From Trinickia symbiotica (GTDB lineage: Bacteria > Pseudomonadota > Gammaproteobacteria > Burkholderiales > Burkholderiaceae), in assembly GCF_002934455.1 (NCBI RefSeq), contig NZ_PTIR01000003.1:1-64000 (forward strand): 64,000 nucleotides of DNA. Direction: 5' to 3'. Below, piece by piece: positions 42,031 through 51,186 of this stretch. Made by a program: the position numbers and the translations under genes. The stretch's first letter is position 1. Every line of letters starts with the position of its first letter. Below the pieces are notes generated by a model, which did no database searches, was not told where the DNA came from, and saw nothing but the letters and a program-made list of their open reading frames with translations.

Positions 42031-43779
42031 TCAACGGTAACCGCTACCGCTCGGCGACTGTTGGCGCTCGTCAACGGCGCTGGATCGAGCACCGCCAAGT
42101 GCTTTCGCTATTTCCGCGACAAGTTGCTTCTGTTGATACGGTTTTCTTAGTCGTGGAATATCCATGCTCATCGCCTGCGGCAAATCGGCGTATCCAGTGG
42201 CGATGAGGATCGGGAGGCCTGGCCTCAGTTCTCGCGCGGCGCGCGCCAACTGCGCACCGGTCATTTTGGGCATCGCATAGTCGGTTATCAGGAGATCCAC
42301 GTTGCGCCCTTGCTCGAGCACACTGAGCGCATCGGCGCCCGAATTGACTTCGATGACTTCATGCCCCATGTCCTCGAGAAGATAGGCGGTGCTCGTCGAG
42401 ATCAGGGCATCGTCGTCGACAAGCAGGATCGTGGCTCGCGCGGCAACTGCCGGTTCGATTACCGGTGATTCCGGTTCCGCGGTCGCCGGCACCGAAAGCG
42501 CTTGCGAAGTCACGGGCAGCCATAACTCAGCCTGCGTGCCGCGGCCAGCCGCGCTACTGAGCCGCAACGCGCCGTTCAATTGCAGAGCCAACCCATGAAT
42601 CATGGAGAGCCCAAGGCCCGTTCCCTTGCCGACTTCCTTGGTCGTAAAAAAAGGCTCCGTCGCGCGCGAGAGCGTCTTCGGATCCATTCCGTGTCCTGTA
42701 TCGCTAACGGTGAGGCGCACATAGTCGCCAGCCTCGAGGTCCGCGCATTTTGACGAGTGAACCGCGTCGACGGCTATCGAGACCGCTCCGCCATCGGGCA
42801 TGGCGTCACGCGCATTAACCACGAGATTGAGCACCGCGAGCTCGATCTGGTTGGCATCCACGAGCGTAAGCGGCAGATCTTCAGGCAACGCGAACTTCAG
42901 TTCGATGCTCGCCCCCACGGAGCGCTCCAGCAGATCGATCATTCCGCGAACGAGATGGGACAGGTGAGTCGGTTCAATCCTGAGGTCTTGCTGTCGCGTG
43001 AATGCAAGTAGACGCTGAGTCAACGATGCGCCGCGCTGGGCGCCCCGAAGCGCGCCATCGATCAGTCGCACGATCCTTTCGTTGGACGCTTGCTTGCGCA
43101 ACAGCTCGAGGTTGCCCATGACCGCCATCAGCAGGTTGTTGAAGTCATGTGCTACGCCGCCCGTCAGCTGCCCGATCATTTCCATTTTTTGAACCTGGCG
43201 CAGCGCCTCTTCCGTGCGCTCGCGTTGCCGCATCTCCTCGAGCACCGCTTCATGCGCGCGCTCGAGCTGAGCCGTCCGCTCGGCCACCTTTGCCTCGAGC
43301 GTCTCGTTGAGGCGCCGCAGTCGCGCCTCGCTTTCGTGCAACTCCTCCATGCGGGAACGGGCTTCATATTGGCGGTAACGGCCCCGTCGCGCGTTTTGTA
43401 CCACGCTCACGAACGTCATCGGGTGAAACGGGCGTTCCAAAAAGATGACGTTACGGAGCGCTTCCGATAGGCTTTGCGCGTCGGCGATGCGATCGGAAAG
43501 GCCTCCGCGCTGCGTAAGCACGATGAATGGAAGATCCGACCAGGGCGGCTGTCTCGCCACCCAGGCCGTCGCCGCGCCCAGATCCGCATCGCACAGCGCT
43601 TCCTGGGTCAGGACAGCGCATCCGATGTCATCGCCCAGCAGCGCTGAAAGGTGCGTGAGATCGCTGCATATGATGGACTCGGTCTCCGACTGCCGCAGCA
43701 GCGCAGCCGCGATCGCGGCGTCTCGCCCGTGTGGCGCCAGGATCAAAGCTCTTCCATCAATTTCAGTCGGCGTTGTCAT
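42031..43779 (-). CDS. Hybrid sensor histidine kinase / response regulator
   Basis: This roughly 582-residue cytoplasmic protein has three parts. An N-terminal receiver-like domain of about 130 residues (ALILAPHGRDAAIAAALLRQ) is followed by a coiled-coil linker (ARLRRLNETLEAKVAERTAQ). The kinase core has the H-box GGVAHDFNNLLMAVMGNLEL and ATP-binding G-boxes (GHGMDPKTL, GKGTGLGLSMIHGL). The C-terminal receiver is ATILLVDDDALIS with Asp in LLITDYAMPKMTG. The start used here overlaps the KaiC-like gene by 17 bases. The N-terminal receiver lacks an obvious phospho-Asp. Confidence 0.88.
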   Translation of the reverse strand: MTTPTEIDGRALILAPHGRDAAIAAALLRQSETESIICSDLTHLSALLGDDIGCAVLTQEALCDADLGAATAWVARQPPWSDLPFIVLTQRGGLSDRIADAQSLSEALRNVIFLERPFHPMTFVSVVQNARRGRYRQYEARSRMEELHESEARLRRLNETLEAKVAERTAQLERAHEAVLEEMRQRERTEEALRQVQKMEMIGQLTGGVAHDFNNLLMAVMGNLELLRKQASNERIVRLIDGALRGAQRGASLTQRLLAFTRQQDLRIEPTHLSHLVRGMIDLLERSVGASIELKFALPEDLPLTLVDANQIELAVLNLVVNARDAMPDGGAVSIAVDAVHSSKCADLEAGDYVRLTVSDTGHGMDPKTLSRATEPFFTTKEVGKGTGLGLSMIHGLALQLNGALRLSSAAGRGTQAELWLPVTSQALSVPATAEPESPVIEPAVAARATILLVDDDALISTSTAYLLEDMGHEVIEVNSGADALSVLEQGRNVDLLITDYAMPKMTGAQLARAARELRPGLPILIATGYADLPQAMSMDIPRLRKPYQQKQLVAEIAKALGGARSSAVDERQQSPSGSGYR

Positions 43780-45280
43780 TGCCGGCGACGACAGATTTGA
43801 GCAGTGGTCCGGTCGTTCCGACAAAGGTCGGCACGCCGTGCAGTACCCCCTGGAAGCCGTCGAGGGGTGCCCCCACCGTCAGCCCCGCCTGGCCGATACG
43901 GAACTCACGGATCGTTTCTTCGTGGCGCCCCATGCGCTTCTTGATGACTGACACGGCACGCCGGACTCGGCCGAGCGCCTCGAAGTAACGCAGAAGAATG
44001 ACGGTGTCCGCAAGGTAGGTGACTTCCACGGGAGCCCGCATGTCGCCGACCAAACCATGCTGAGCGACCGTCAGAAACGTCGTCGCGCCTTGCCGATTCA
44101 AATACTGCAGCAACTCGTGGATGTGAAGCACGAGCGCGTTTTCCTGCGGCATGGCCGCCTGGTAACCGTTGAGACTGTCGATCACCACCGTTTTCAGCTG
44201 CACGTCGTCCACGACGGCGCGGACCCGCTGGGCAAACTCGCCGGGAGACAACTCGGCCGCATCGATCTGCTCGAGGTAAAGATTGCCCGCCTCGGACGCG
44301 GCGTCGAATTCGAACCCCATTTTTTGTGTGCGATCGAGCAGCAAGCCGAGTTCTTCGTCGAAGACGAACAATGCCGCTTTCTCTCCACGCTTGAGCGCCG
44401 CGGATGCGAACTGCAGCGCAAAGGTGGATTTGCCCGCTCCGGCCGGCCCGAGGATCAACGTGCTGGAGCCCTGTTCGACGCCGCCGCCGAGTAGCGAATC
44501 GAGCTCCGCGACGCCACTGCTTACATCAGCGCGCGCAAGCCGCCTGCGGTGCTCCGCGGCGACGAGACGCGGAAATACCGAAACGCCCCCCGCTCGAATC
44601 GCGAAATCGTGATATCCGCCGCGAAAAGCCCGGCCGCGATATTTCGAGACCTTGAGCCGGCGCCGCTGCGCCCCGTAGTCGGGTGAAAGCTCCTCCAATT
44701 TGATCACGCCATGAGCGATGCTATGAACCGTTTTATCGGCTGCCTCCGAGCTCAGGTCGTCAATCAGGAGGACCGTTGCACCGTACCGGGAAAAATAGTG
44801 CTTCAAGGCCAGGACTTGCCGACGGTAGCGAAGGGAGCTCTGGGCAAGCAGGCGGATCTCCGACAGGCTGTCGAGGACAACCCGCTTCGGCCGGGCGCGT
44901 TCGAACGCGCCGAGAATGAGCTCGGTGGTCTCCCCCAGTTCGAGGTCGGACGAATACAGCAGAGTCTGGTGTTGATCGGCATCGAGCAGACTCTCGGGAG
45001 GGACGACTTCGAACACCACGATGTTGTCGTCGAGAACCCATCCGTGCGAGGCCGCGCCGTTGCGCAACTCCTTTTCCGTCTCGGACAACGTGATGTAGAG
45101 GCCCGGCTCGCCCGCCTGCGCACCGGTGATGAGGAATCGAAGCGCGATCGTCGTTTTTCCCGTCCCGGGAGTGCCCTCCAGCAGAAAGAGGTTTCCTTCC
45201 GTGAGTCCTCCCATCAACACATCGTCGAGCCCGGGCACACCGGTTCGCGCAGTCCGCGTGCTTGCCGCGTCAGTACTCAT
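43763..45280 (-). CDS. KaiC-like tandem RecA-domain ATPase
   Basis: This 505-residue protein has two KaiC/RadA-type ATPase domains. The first has Walker A EGTPGTGKTTIALRF (about 34-48) and the second LGPAGAGKSTFALQF (about 277-291), each followed by Walker B-like VLDSLSEIRLL and VVIDSLNGYQAA. Non-cyanobacterial KaiC proteins of this form often pair with histidine kinases in stress signalling; kaiA and kaiB are absent here. It is translationally coupled to the hybrid kinase downstream. Its start lies behind a 268-bp upstream region. Confidence 0.9.
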   Translation of the reverse strand: MSTDAASTRTARTGVPGLDDVLMGGLTEGNLFLLEGTPGTGKTTIALRFLITGAQAGEPGLYITLSETEKELRNGAASHGWVLDDNIVVFEVVPPESLLDADQHQTLLYSSDLELGETTELILGAFERARPKRVVLDSLSEIRLLAQSSLRYRRQVLALKHYFSRYGATVLLIDDLSSEAADKTVHSIAHGVIKLEELSPDYGAQRRRLKVSKYRGRAFRGGYHDFAIRAGGVSVFPRLVAAEHRRRLARADVSSGVAELDSLLGGGVEQGSSTLILGPAGAGKSTFALQFASAALKRGEKAALFVFDEELGLLLDRTQKMGFEFDAASEAGNLYLEQIDAAELSPGEFAQRVRAVVDDVQLKTVVIDSLNGYQAAMPQENALVLHIHELLQYLNRQGATTFLTVAQHGLVGDMRAPVEVTYLADTVILLRYFEALGRVRRAVSVIKKRMGRHEETIREFRIGQAGLTVGAPLDGFQGVLHGVPTFVGTTGPLLKSVVAGNDNAD

Positions 45281-45487
45281 CGATCACTCCCAGCTGTTTT
45301 AAGGGTCCTGGGGGAAAGACAATTTTTGGCATTGTGGCAAAAACGTCCGCTAACGAAGTCTGGCAGGGTGAAGCGTTCGTGATGGAGCAATTTTTGGACC
45401 CGCTCGCGTCGCGCGTCGTCGCCCAGCGGAAGCATTCCGGATAAATGCAACGAGGCTGGCCGGCGAGAACGCCCCGTTCCAAATGAC

Positions 45488-45509
45488 AAAGGGCGCCGAA
45501 GCGCCCTTT
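45488..45509 (-). terminator. Hairpin terminator after the porin gene
   Basis: AAAGGGCGC and GCGCCCTTT are perfect 9-bp arms around CGAA, located 39 bp beyond the porin stop. The symmetrical A/T flanks make it suitable as a bidirectional terminator between the porin gene and the upstream region of kaiC. Confidence 0.65.
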
Positions 45510-45548
45510 CGCGGTGGGTGGCAGGCTTTTCATCGCCCTTTTTGCCGA

Positions 45549-46718
45549 CTAGAACTTATGGAGGACGCCGACACGGAACATCAATTGTCGGTTGGTCGAC
45601 GATGCGTCGGCGATGGAGAAATCGAAGATATCGGCTCGCTTAGCGTCCCCTGCCGCCTGCTGTAATGCGCCCATCGCATACAACGTGGTGCGCTTCGACA
45701 GCGAATAGCTGCTCATGAGTGAGAACTGATGGTACTTGGGCTTGCTGCCGCTGTAATCCACCTTGCCGTCGGTATAGGCGTATGCGGCGGCGACCGTCGC
45801 GCTCGGCGTGAGGCTGTACGAGCCCCACACCTCGTAGTTGCTGAACCTGACGTCGCTGGTCGTGCCGTTCGCATCCTCGAACTTCGTGTTGGTGTAGTCG
45901 ACGCCCGCCGTTGCCGCGCCGAAGGCGTAGTCTGCGCCGATCCCGATGATGCGTTCATTATGCGGATTGCCAACGTAGCTGAACGGCCCGCTCGCGCCGA
46001 TTGCGGCGCCGGTCGTATTCCCTATGAAATCGCCGTCAGTGAAGAGGCTCGCCGGGTTTTTCGCATAAAAATAGGCCGCCCCCGCGTTGAATCCACCGCG
46101 CGCATAAGCGGCGCCCAGGCTCCACATGCCCGTGGTGCCCGCCCCCGGCGCGGTCGAATTCGTGAACGAGTACATCCCGCCGAACGTGAAGCCCGCGATC
46201 GACGGGCTCGCGTACTTGATGGCGTTGTCGACACGGAACGAGTTGTCGGTGTTGTCGATGTCTCCGCCGCGCACGAACGGCCCGCCGAATTGGCCCACGG
46301 CCGTGACCGGCTGAACATAGTCGACGACGGAGTCATACTGCCGGCCGAGGGTCACGGTGCCGAGCCCCTGCTTGGAAAGCCCGACGTACGCCTGCCGTCC
46401 GAACTCTCTGCCGCCCTGACGCATCTGACCGTTCTCCAGGCTGAACCCCGCTTCGAGCTTGAAGATCGCGCTCAGGCCATTTCCAAGATCCTCGCTTCCC
46501 TTGAGACCCCAGCGGCTGCCGTACATGCCGTCGTAGGTTCCGTCGCGCATCCGCCAAAGCGAGTGGCCGCCGCTGTTGTTGACGTAATCGATACCCTCGT
46601 CGATGACCCCGTACAGCGCCACGGACGACTGTGCGGCGGCGATGCCGGGCAGCATGATTCCAAAAACCGCGCACACGCCGGTTAGGACTACTAATTTATT
46701 TCCACGATATGTTTTCAT
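45549..46718 (-). CDS. Gram-negative porin (Burkholderia type)
   Basis: The ATG at 46718 follows GGAG, giving 389 residues with a signal peptide (LVVLTGVCAVFGIMLPGIAA, cleavage after AAAQ). The mature protein starts SSVALYGVIDEGIDYVNNSG, the neisserial/burkholderial porin pattern. It has the GLKGSEDLGNGLSAIFKLEA and RQAYVGLSKQGLGTVTLGRQ segments and ends in the C-terminal Phe (RVGVLHKF) needed for outer-membrane assembly. It would form a trimeric 16-strand barrel. It lies 145 bp after the Pot-type importer and may admit the same substrate. Confidence 0.92.
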   Translation of the reverse strand: MKTYRGNKLVVLTGVCAVFGIMLPGIAAAQSSVALYGVIDEGIDYVNNSGGHSLWRMRDGTYDGMYGSRWGLKGSEDLGNGLSAIFKLEAGFSLENGQMRQGGREFGRQAYVGLSKQGLGTVTLGRQYDSVVDYVQPVTAVGQFGGPFVRGGDIDNTDNSFRVDNAIKYASPSIAGFTFGGMYSFTNSTAPGAGTTGMWSLGAAYARGGFNAGAAYFYAKNPASLFTDGDFIGNTTGAAIGASGPFSYVGNPHNERIIGIGADYAFGAATAGVDYTNTKFEDANGTTSDVRFSNYEVWGSYSLTPSATVAAAYAYTDGKVDYSGSKPKYHQFSLMSSYSLSKRTTLYAMGALQQAAGDAKRADIFDFSIADASSTNRQLMFRVGVLHKF

Positions 46719-46863
46719 CCAAAGCTCCAAACTCACAATCAGTCTTTTCGTTGAACTTCCTATGGCACTACAAAAATCGGTCTTGCGAAGATCCATGCGG
46801 ACATCATCGCAGTCCTCCAACGGCCAGGCGAAGGAAGCACATCACGCATTGCCTTTGCCATGC

Positions 46864-47949
46864 TTATGCAAAAAGGCGGACGTCGCGCGCATCCCATTCG
46901 ACGAGCGCTTGCGTGCCGATCGACAACCCGCTGTCGTGGCGATGGGCGGCCGGCATACGAATCGAAATCTCCTGTTGCCAGGGCGTCGCCACGGCGTAGT
47001 GCATCGCATCGCCGAGATAGGTGATGTCGCGCACCGTCACCGGCAGCCCTTCCCTACCGTGCACGCTTTGCAACGCGCGAATGCGCATCTGCTCCGGGCG
47101 AATCATGAGCGTGCCGTCGAGCCCCGCCGCGAGCACCGGAGAAAGATGGCCGGTCGTCACCACATGGCCGCTCGGCAATACGCCGTTCGTGCCGCCCTCG
47201 CTGTCCGAAGTCACGCGGACCGGCAAGAAGTTTGAATTGCCGATGAAGCTCGCGACGAAGCGCGATGCGGGATTGGCATAGAGCTCTTCCCCGGTGCCGA
47301 CCTGTTCGATTCGCCCTTTGTTGAATACCGCGATGCGATCCGACAGGCGCAGCGCTTCTTCCTGATCGTGCGTCACATAGAGAATCGTCACGCCCGTCTC
47401 ATGATGGATACGGCGCAGTTCGAGCTGAATTTCCTCGCGCAGCTTTTTGTCGAGCGCGGAAAGCGGTTCGTCCATCAAGAGCACGGGGGGGTCGTAGGCC
47501 AATGCCCGTGCGATCGCGACGCGTTGCTGTTGACCGCCCGACAACTGCGCCGGCATGCGATCGCGGCAGTCGGACAAATGCACGAGCTTCAGCATCTGCT
47601 CGACCTTCGCCTTGACTTCGCCGTCGGGACGCCGACGTACGCGCAACGGAAACGCGACGTTCTCTCCGACGCTCAGGTGCGGGAATAGTGTGTAGCGCTG
47701 AAATACCATGCCGATGTTGCGCTTGTTCGGGACGACTGACAGCAACGGCTTGCCGTCGAGCAATACACGCCCTTCGCTCGGCTCCTGAAAGCCCGCGACG
47801 ATGTAGAGCGTCGTACTCTTGCCCGAGCCCGACGGCCCGAGGAAAGTCATGAACTCGCCCCTGCGCACGTCCAGAGAGACTTGGTCGATGGCTACGACGT
47901 CGTCGTACGTTTTGCGCAGGCGCTGAATTTGAAGAAATGCGGCAGTCAT
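46864..47949 (-). CDS. ABC transporter ATPase (PotA-like)
   Basis: This 361-residue ATPase has Walker A GPSGSGKST, signature LSGGQQQR, Walker B LLMDEPLSALDKK and a C-terminal TOBE domain (about 280-355), the arrangement of spermidine/putrescine and iron-type importers. It is the last of four transporter genes in the order binding protein, permease, permease, ATPase. With an LLM monooxygenase and aldehyde dehydrogenase upstream, the substrate is more likely an amine or other small nitrogenous compound than polyamine as such. Confidence 0.9.
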   Translation of the reverse strand: MTAAFLQIQRLRKTYDDVVAIDQVSLDVRRGEFMTFLGPSGSGKSTTLYIVAGFQEPSEGRVLLDGKPLLSVVPNKRNIGMVFQRYTLFPHLSVGENVAFPLRVRRRPDGEVKAKVEQMLKLVHLSDCRDRMPAQLSGGQQQRVAIARALAYDPPVLLMDEPLSALDKKLREEIQLELRRIHHETGVTILYVTHDQEEALRLSDRIAVFNKGRIEQVGTGEELYANPASRFVASFIGNSNFLPVRVTSDSEGGTNGVLPSGHVVTTGHLSPVLAAGLDGTLMIRPEQMRIRALQSVHGREGLPVTVRDITYLGDAMHYAVATPWQQEISIRMPAAHRHDSGLSIGTQALVEWDARDVRLFA

Positions 47950-47964
47950 GGCTCATCCACCTCT

Positions 47965-48759
47965 TTATCGGGCACGGCGCAACAACGCACCAGCCAACAT
48001 CAATACCGTCGTCAAGCCGACGAGCAGCGAAGACGCCGCCGCGATGACCGGCGTCAGGTCCTGCCGCAGCGTGGTCCAGATTCGCACGGGTAAGGTCTGC
48101 AATGTCGGGCTCGCCATGAAGATCGAGATCACCACCTCGTCCCATGACGCGAGAAACGAGAAGATCGCGGCGGCGAACAGCCCGAGCTTGATGGCGGGCA
48201 AGGTCACGCGCAGCTTCACCTGAAGCGGCGACGCCCCGCAGACGAGCGCCGCGTCCTCGAGCGCCGTGTCGAAACTCACGAGGGAGTTGCTGATGGAAAT
48301 GATCGAGAACGGCAATGCGATGATGAGATGACCGATCACGAAGCCCGTCATCGTGCCGTTCAAGCCGATGTGCAGCGTAAAGGCGTACAACGCAACGGCC
48401 AGCACGACGACGGGCAGCACCATCGGCGTAAGAAAGAACGCCTGCAACGCACCGCGCCCGCGAAACTTGCCGCGCACGAGTGCGAGCGATGCGAGCAAAC
48501 CGATCACGACCGAAAACGCCGTGACGATCACGGCGAGCTTCGCGCTCGTCAACAGCGAGTCGATCCATCCGGTATCGGTGAAAAGCTGCCGATACCATTC
48601 CAACGTCCAGCCGGGCGGCGGAAAGATCAGCCATTGAGAATCGCCGAAGGACAATGCGACGATAAATGCGATCGGCATCAGCAAAAACACGGCGACGGCC
48701 GCGCCGACGGCCATCAGCCCCCAGCGCAGCGCGCCCAGGCGGTCGAAATCGAGTAGCAT
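47965..48759 (-). CDS. ABC transporter permease (PotC-like)
   Basis: This 264-residue inner-membrane protein has six hydrophobic segments. The EAA-type coupling loop is ALEDAALVCGASPLQVKLRV followed by TLPAIKLGLF. It starts 66 bp after the preceding permease and ends 15 bp before the ATPase gene. Confidence 0.9.
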   Translation of the reverse strand: MLLDFDRLGALRWGLMAVGAAVAVFLLMPIAFIVALSFGDSQWLIFPPPGWTLEWYRQLFTDTGWIDSLLTSAKLAVIVTAFSVVIGLLASLALVRGKFRGRGALQAFFLTPMVLPVVVLAVALYAFTLHIGLNGTMTGFVIGHLIIALPFSIISISNSLVSFDTALEDAALVCGASPLQVKLRVTLPAIKLGLFAAAIFSFLASWDEVVISIFMASPTLQTLPVRIWTTLRQDLTPVIAAASSLLVGLTTVLMLAGALLRRAR

Positions 48760-48825
48760 GTCAGCCTCCCGCGCCCGTGTGGGAGGCGGCAGCGAACGAT
48801 AGTGAGCGTGGCGGTCGTTTCATTC

Positions 48826-49707
48826 CTAGTCTCCAAGACTGGCACGCGCACCACCGGTGAACCGCAGTTGCAGCGCATACAGCCCAAGCGTCACGGCGAG
48901 CAGCACGAGCGCGGCTGCGCCCGCGAGCCCCCAGTTCAACAGTTCCTGCACGAGCTGCGCGATCAGCTCGGCGAGCATCATGTATGACGGCCCGCCGAGC
49001 AGCGCCGGCGTGACGAAGTAGCCGAGCGCCATGACGAACACCATCAAAGCGCCCGACGCGACGCCCGGAAGTGCGAGCGGCACCAGCACGCGCCAGAACG
49101 CTTGCCAGCGACTCGCGCCGCAGATCGCCGCCGCCCGCAGCGTCGACGGATCGATGCTGCGCAGCGTCGCATGGAGCGGCATCACTAGAAACGGCAGCAT
49201 GATGTATGTCATGCCGATCGTGACGCCGACGAGATTGTTGACGAGCGCGATCGGCTCGCTGACCACACCGAGCGCCATCAACAGCCGGTTGATAGGCCCC
49301 GTCGCTTGCAACAGCACCATCCACGCAAACGTGCGGGCCAGCAGATTGGTCCACATGGACAGCAGCAAGATAGCGAAGAGGACGGAACTTACCCTTCGCG
49401 GCGCGATCGCGAGCAACCAAGCGGTCGGAAAACCGATCGCAACGGTCACCACCGTCACCACGGTCGCCACGAGAAAAGTGTTGCCGAACACGCGCAGATA
49501 CGTCGTCGAGCCCAGCAGTTGCGCGTAGTTCTGAAGCCCGGGCGTAGGTTCGAGCACGCTGCGCAACAGCAGCGAAAGCACCGGCAGCAAGAAGAAGATC
49601 GCGAGCAGCAGCAGCGCCGGCGCGAGCAGACGCAGGCGGCGCCAATCGCGTCGCCGCCGCGCGGCCGGCGCCGCCGGATGCGCAACCGAACTCAGAACGT
49701 CAGGCAT
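48826..49707 (-). CDS. ABC transporter permease (PotB-like)
   Basis: The start at 49707 follows GGGAG. The 293-residue protein has six hydrophobic segments and the coupling loop IDPSTLRAAAICGASRWQAF. The N-terminus carries a basic patch (ARRRRDWRRLRLL) before the first helix. It forms the second half of the transmembrane channel with the PotC-like protein. Confidence 0.9.
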   Translation of the reverse strand: MPDVLSSVAHPAAPAARRRRDWRRLRLLAPALLLLAIFFLLPVLSLLLRSVLEPTPGLQNYAQLLGSTTYLRVFGNTFLVATVVTVVTVAIGFPTAWLLAIAPRRVSSVLFAILLLSMWTNLLARTFAWMVLLQATGPINRLLMALGVVSEPIALVNNLVGVTIGMTYIMLPFLVMPLHATLRSIDPSTLRAAAICGASRWQAFWRVLVPLALPGVASGALMVFVMALGYFVTPALLGGPSYMMLAELIAQLVQELLNWGLAGAAALVLLAVTLGLYALQLRFTGGARASLGD

Positions 49708-49761
49708 GGTGACTCCCAATCCGAACTTTGCGGCGCCTGTCTGGAGACGCCGGCGACACGC

Positions 49762-50793
49762 TCACTTCGATTGCCATGCGTACCAGCGCTTCGCAATCTC
49801 GTCGCGGTGCTCCGCCCAGTACTTCATGTCGAGATTGATCTGCGAGGTCTTGTACTGGTCGGGCAGCGTCTTGGCGGCCGCCGCGGGCATCAGCTCGGGC
49901 GCTTTCACATTGACTGGCGCGTAGCCCGTATCCTCGGCGAACTTCGCCTGTGCTTGCGCGCTCGTCGCGGTGGCCAGATACTTCATGGCCTCGTCGCGAT
50001 GTTTCGCGCCCTTCGGAATGACGAGCATGTCCGCGGCCGTCAGGTTTTCATTCCAGGAGATACCCACGGGAACGCCAGTTTGCTCGAGCGCATGCAAACG
50101 TCCATTCCAGAACATGCCGATCGGTGCCTCGCCCGATGCGAGCAGCTGCTGCGATTGGGCCCCGCCGCTCCACCAGACGATGTCGCTTTTGATCGTGTCG
50201 AGCTTTTTGAACGCACGGTCGAGATCGAGCGGATAGAGCTTGTTCGGCGGCACGCCGTCGGCGAGCAACGCGAGCTCGAGCACGCCAGGCGCGGACCACT
50301 TGTAAAGCGTGCGCTTTCCAGGAAAGCGCTTCATATCGAACAAGTCCGCCCACGTCGACGGTTGCGCGCCCGTGAACTTCGACTTGTTGTAGCCGAGCAC
50401 GAACGAGTAATAGAAGCTTCCCACCGCACCCGGCGACGTAAAGCGGGGATCGAGGTCGTCCTTCTTGACGATAGAGAAGTCGATCGGCTCGATCAGCCCG
50501 GCCTTTTGCGCGGCATAAGCGAAGTCCCCTTCCACATCGACGACATCCCACGTCACGTTGCCGCTATCGACCATCGCCTTCAGCTTGCCGTAATCGGTCG
50601 GGCCGTCCATCAGCACGTGAATGCCTGTTGCCTTGGTGAATGGCTGCGCCCAATCCTTGTCCTGCGACGATTGGGTAGTGCCGCCCCAGCTCGTGAAGAC
50701 GATCGGCTCGGCCGCGCGAACGCTTGCCGTTGCGAAGGCTGCCGCGCACGTGGCAATCAGCACTGCCGTGCAAAAGACGCTCTTGCTGTTCAT
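49762..50793 (-). CDS. ABC transporter solute-binding protein (PotD-like)
   Basis: This 343-residue periplasmic protein has a signal peptide (MNSKSVFCTAVLIATCAAAF, cleavage after VRAA). The mature start EPIVFTSWGGTTQSSQDKDW, with GDFAYAAQKAGLIEPIDFSI, is typical of the PotD / Fe3+-type binding-protein family. The polyamine-binding Asp/Glu set of PotD cannot be confirmed by eye. It precedes the two permeases and ATPase and follows a NIPSNAP gene. Confidence 0.9.
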   Translation of the reverse strand: MNSKSVFCTAVLIATCAAAFATASVRAAEPIVFTSWGGTTQSSQDKDWAQPFTKATGIHVLMDGPTDYGKLKAMVDSGNVTWDVVDVEGDFAYAAQKAGLIEPIDFSIVKKDDLDPRFTSPGAVGSFYYSFVLGYNKSKFTGAQPSTWADLFDMKRFPGKRTLYKWSAPGVLELALLADGVPPNKLYPLDLDRAFKKLDTIKSDIVWWSGGAQSQQLLASGEAPIGMFWNGRLHALEQTGVPVGISWNENLTAADMLVIPKGAKHRDEAMKYLATATSAQAQAKFAEDTGYAPVNVKAPELMPAAAAKTLPDQYKTSQINLDMKYWAEHRDEIAKRWYAWQSK

Positions 50794-50857
50794 GTCTCTT
50801 TCCTATCCTCAGTGGTAATCGATGGTCGAGCGACGATCCCGGCGAATCGCCGAATAT

Positions 50858-51172
50858 TCATTGCAGCGGCGAGAATTGCGCCGGCTTCATGATCTTGCTT
50901 TCCATTTCCTCCATCAGTGCCTGAATCTTCGGCGCGAAATCCCGCCAGGCGGGGTCTTCGGCAAGCGCCGCGCGCCGACGTTCGCGCTCATCCAAACTCG
51001 GATAGGCCCAGATGTGGACGATCTGATTGAGCGGGCCGATCTCGGAATGGAAATAGCCGATCAATTGCCCGAGATACCGCTTCTGCAGCTCGATGCCTTC
51101 TTCTTCCACCAGCTTCAGATAGGTGGGCACTGCGCCCGTCTTGATGCGATATGTACGGATTTCGTAGAACAT
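50858..51172 (-). CDS. NIPSNAP family protein
   Basis: This 104-residue protein starts MFYEIRTYRIKTGAVPTYLK and contains HSEIGPLNQIVHIWAYPSLD, the diagnostic NIPSNAP ferredoxin-like dimeric fold. Bacterial members are small cytoplasmic proteins often encoded in catabolic operons. Their reaction is mostly unknown; some may be isomerase- or monooxygenase-like. It follows the aldehyde dehydrogenase gene by 14 bases. Confidence 0.92.
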   Translation of the reverse strand: MFYEIRTYRIKTGAVPTYLKLVEEEGIELQKRYLGQLIGYFHSEIGPLNQIVHIWAYPSLDERERRRAALAEDPAWRDFAPKIQALMEEMESKIMKPAQFSPLQ

Positions 51173-51186
51173 GCGCGTGCTCCCTC

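Noticed and set aside
45325-45343. TTTTGGCATTGTGGCAAAA upstream of kaiC as a sigma-54 promoter
   Set aside because: The GG and GC elements are not at -24/-12 spacing on either strand.
46864-50793. Naming the importer potABCD outright
   Set aside because: Family resemblance is clear but the polyamine-binding residues cannot be confirmed and the operon context points to another substrate, so no symbol was given.
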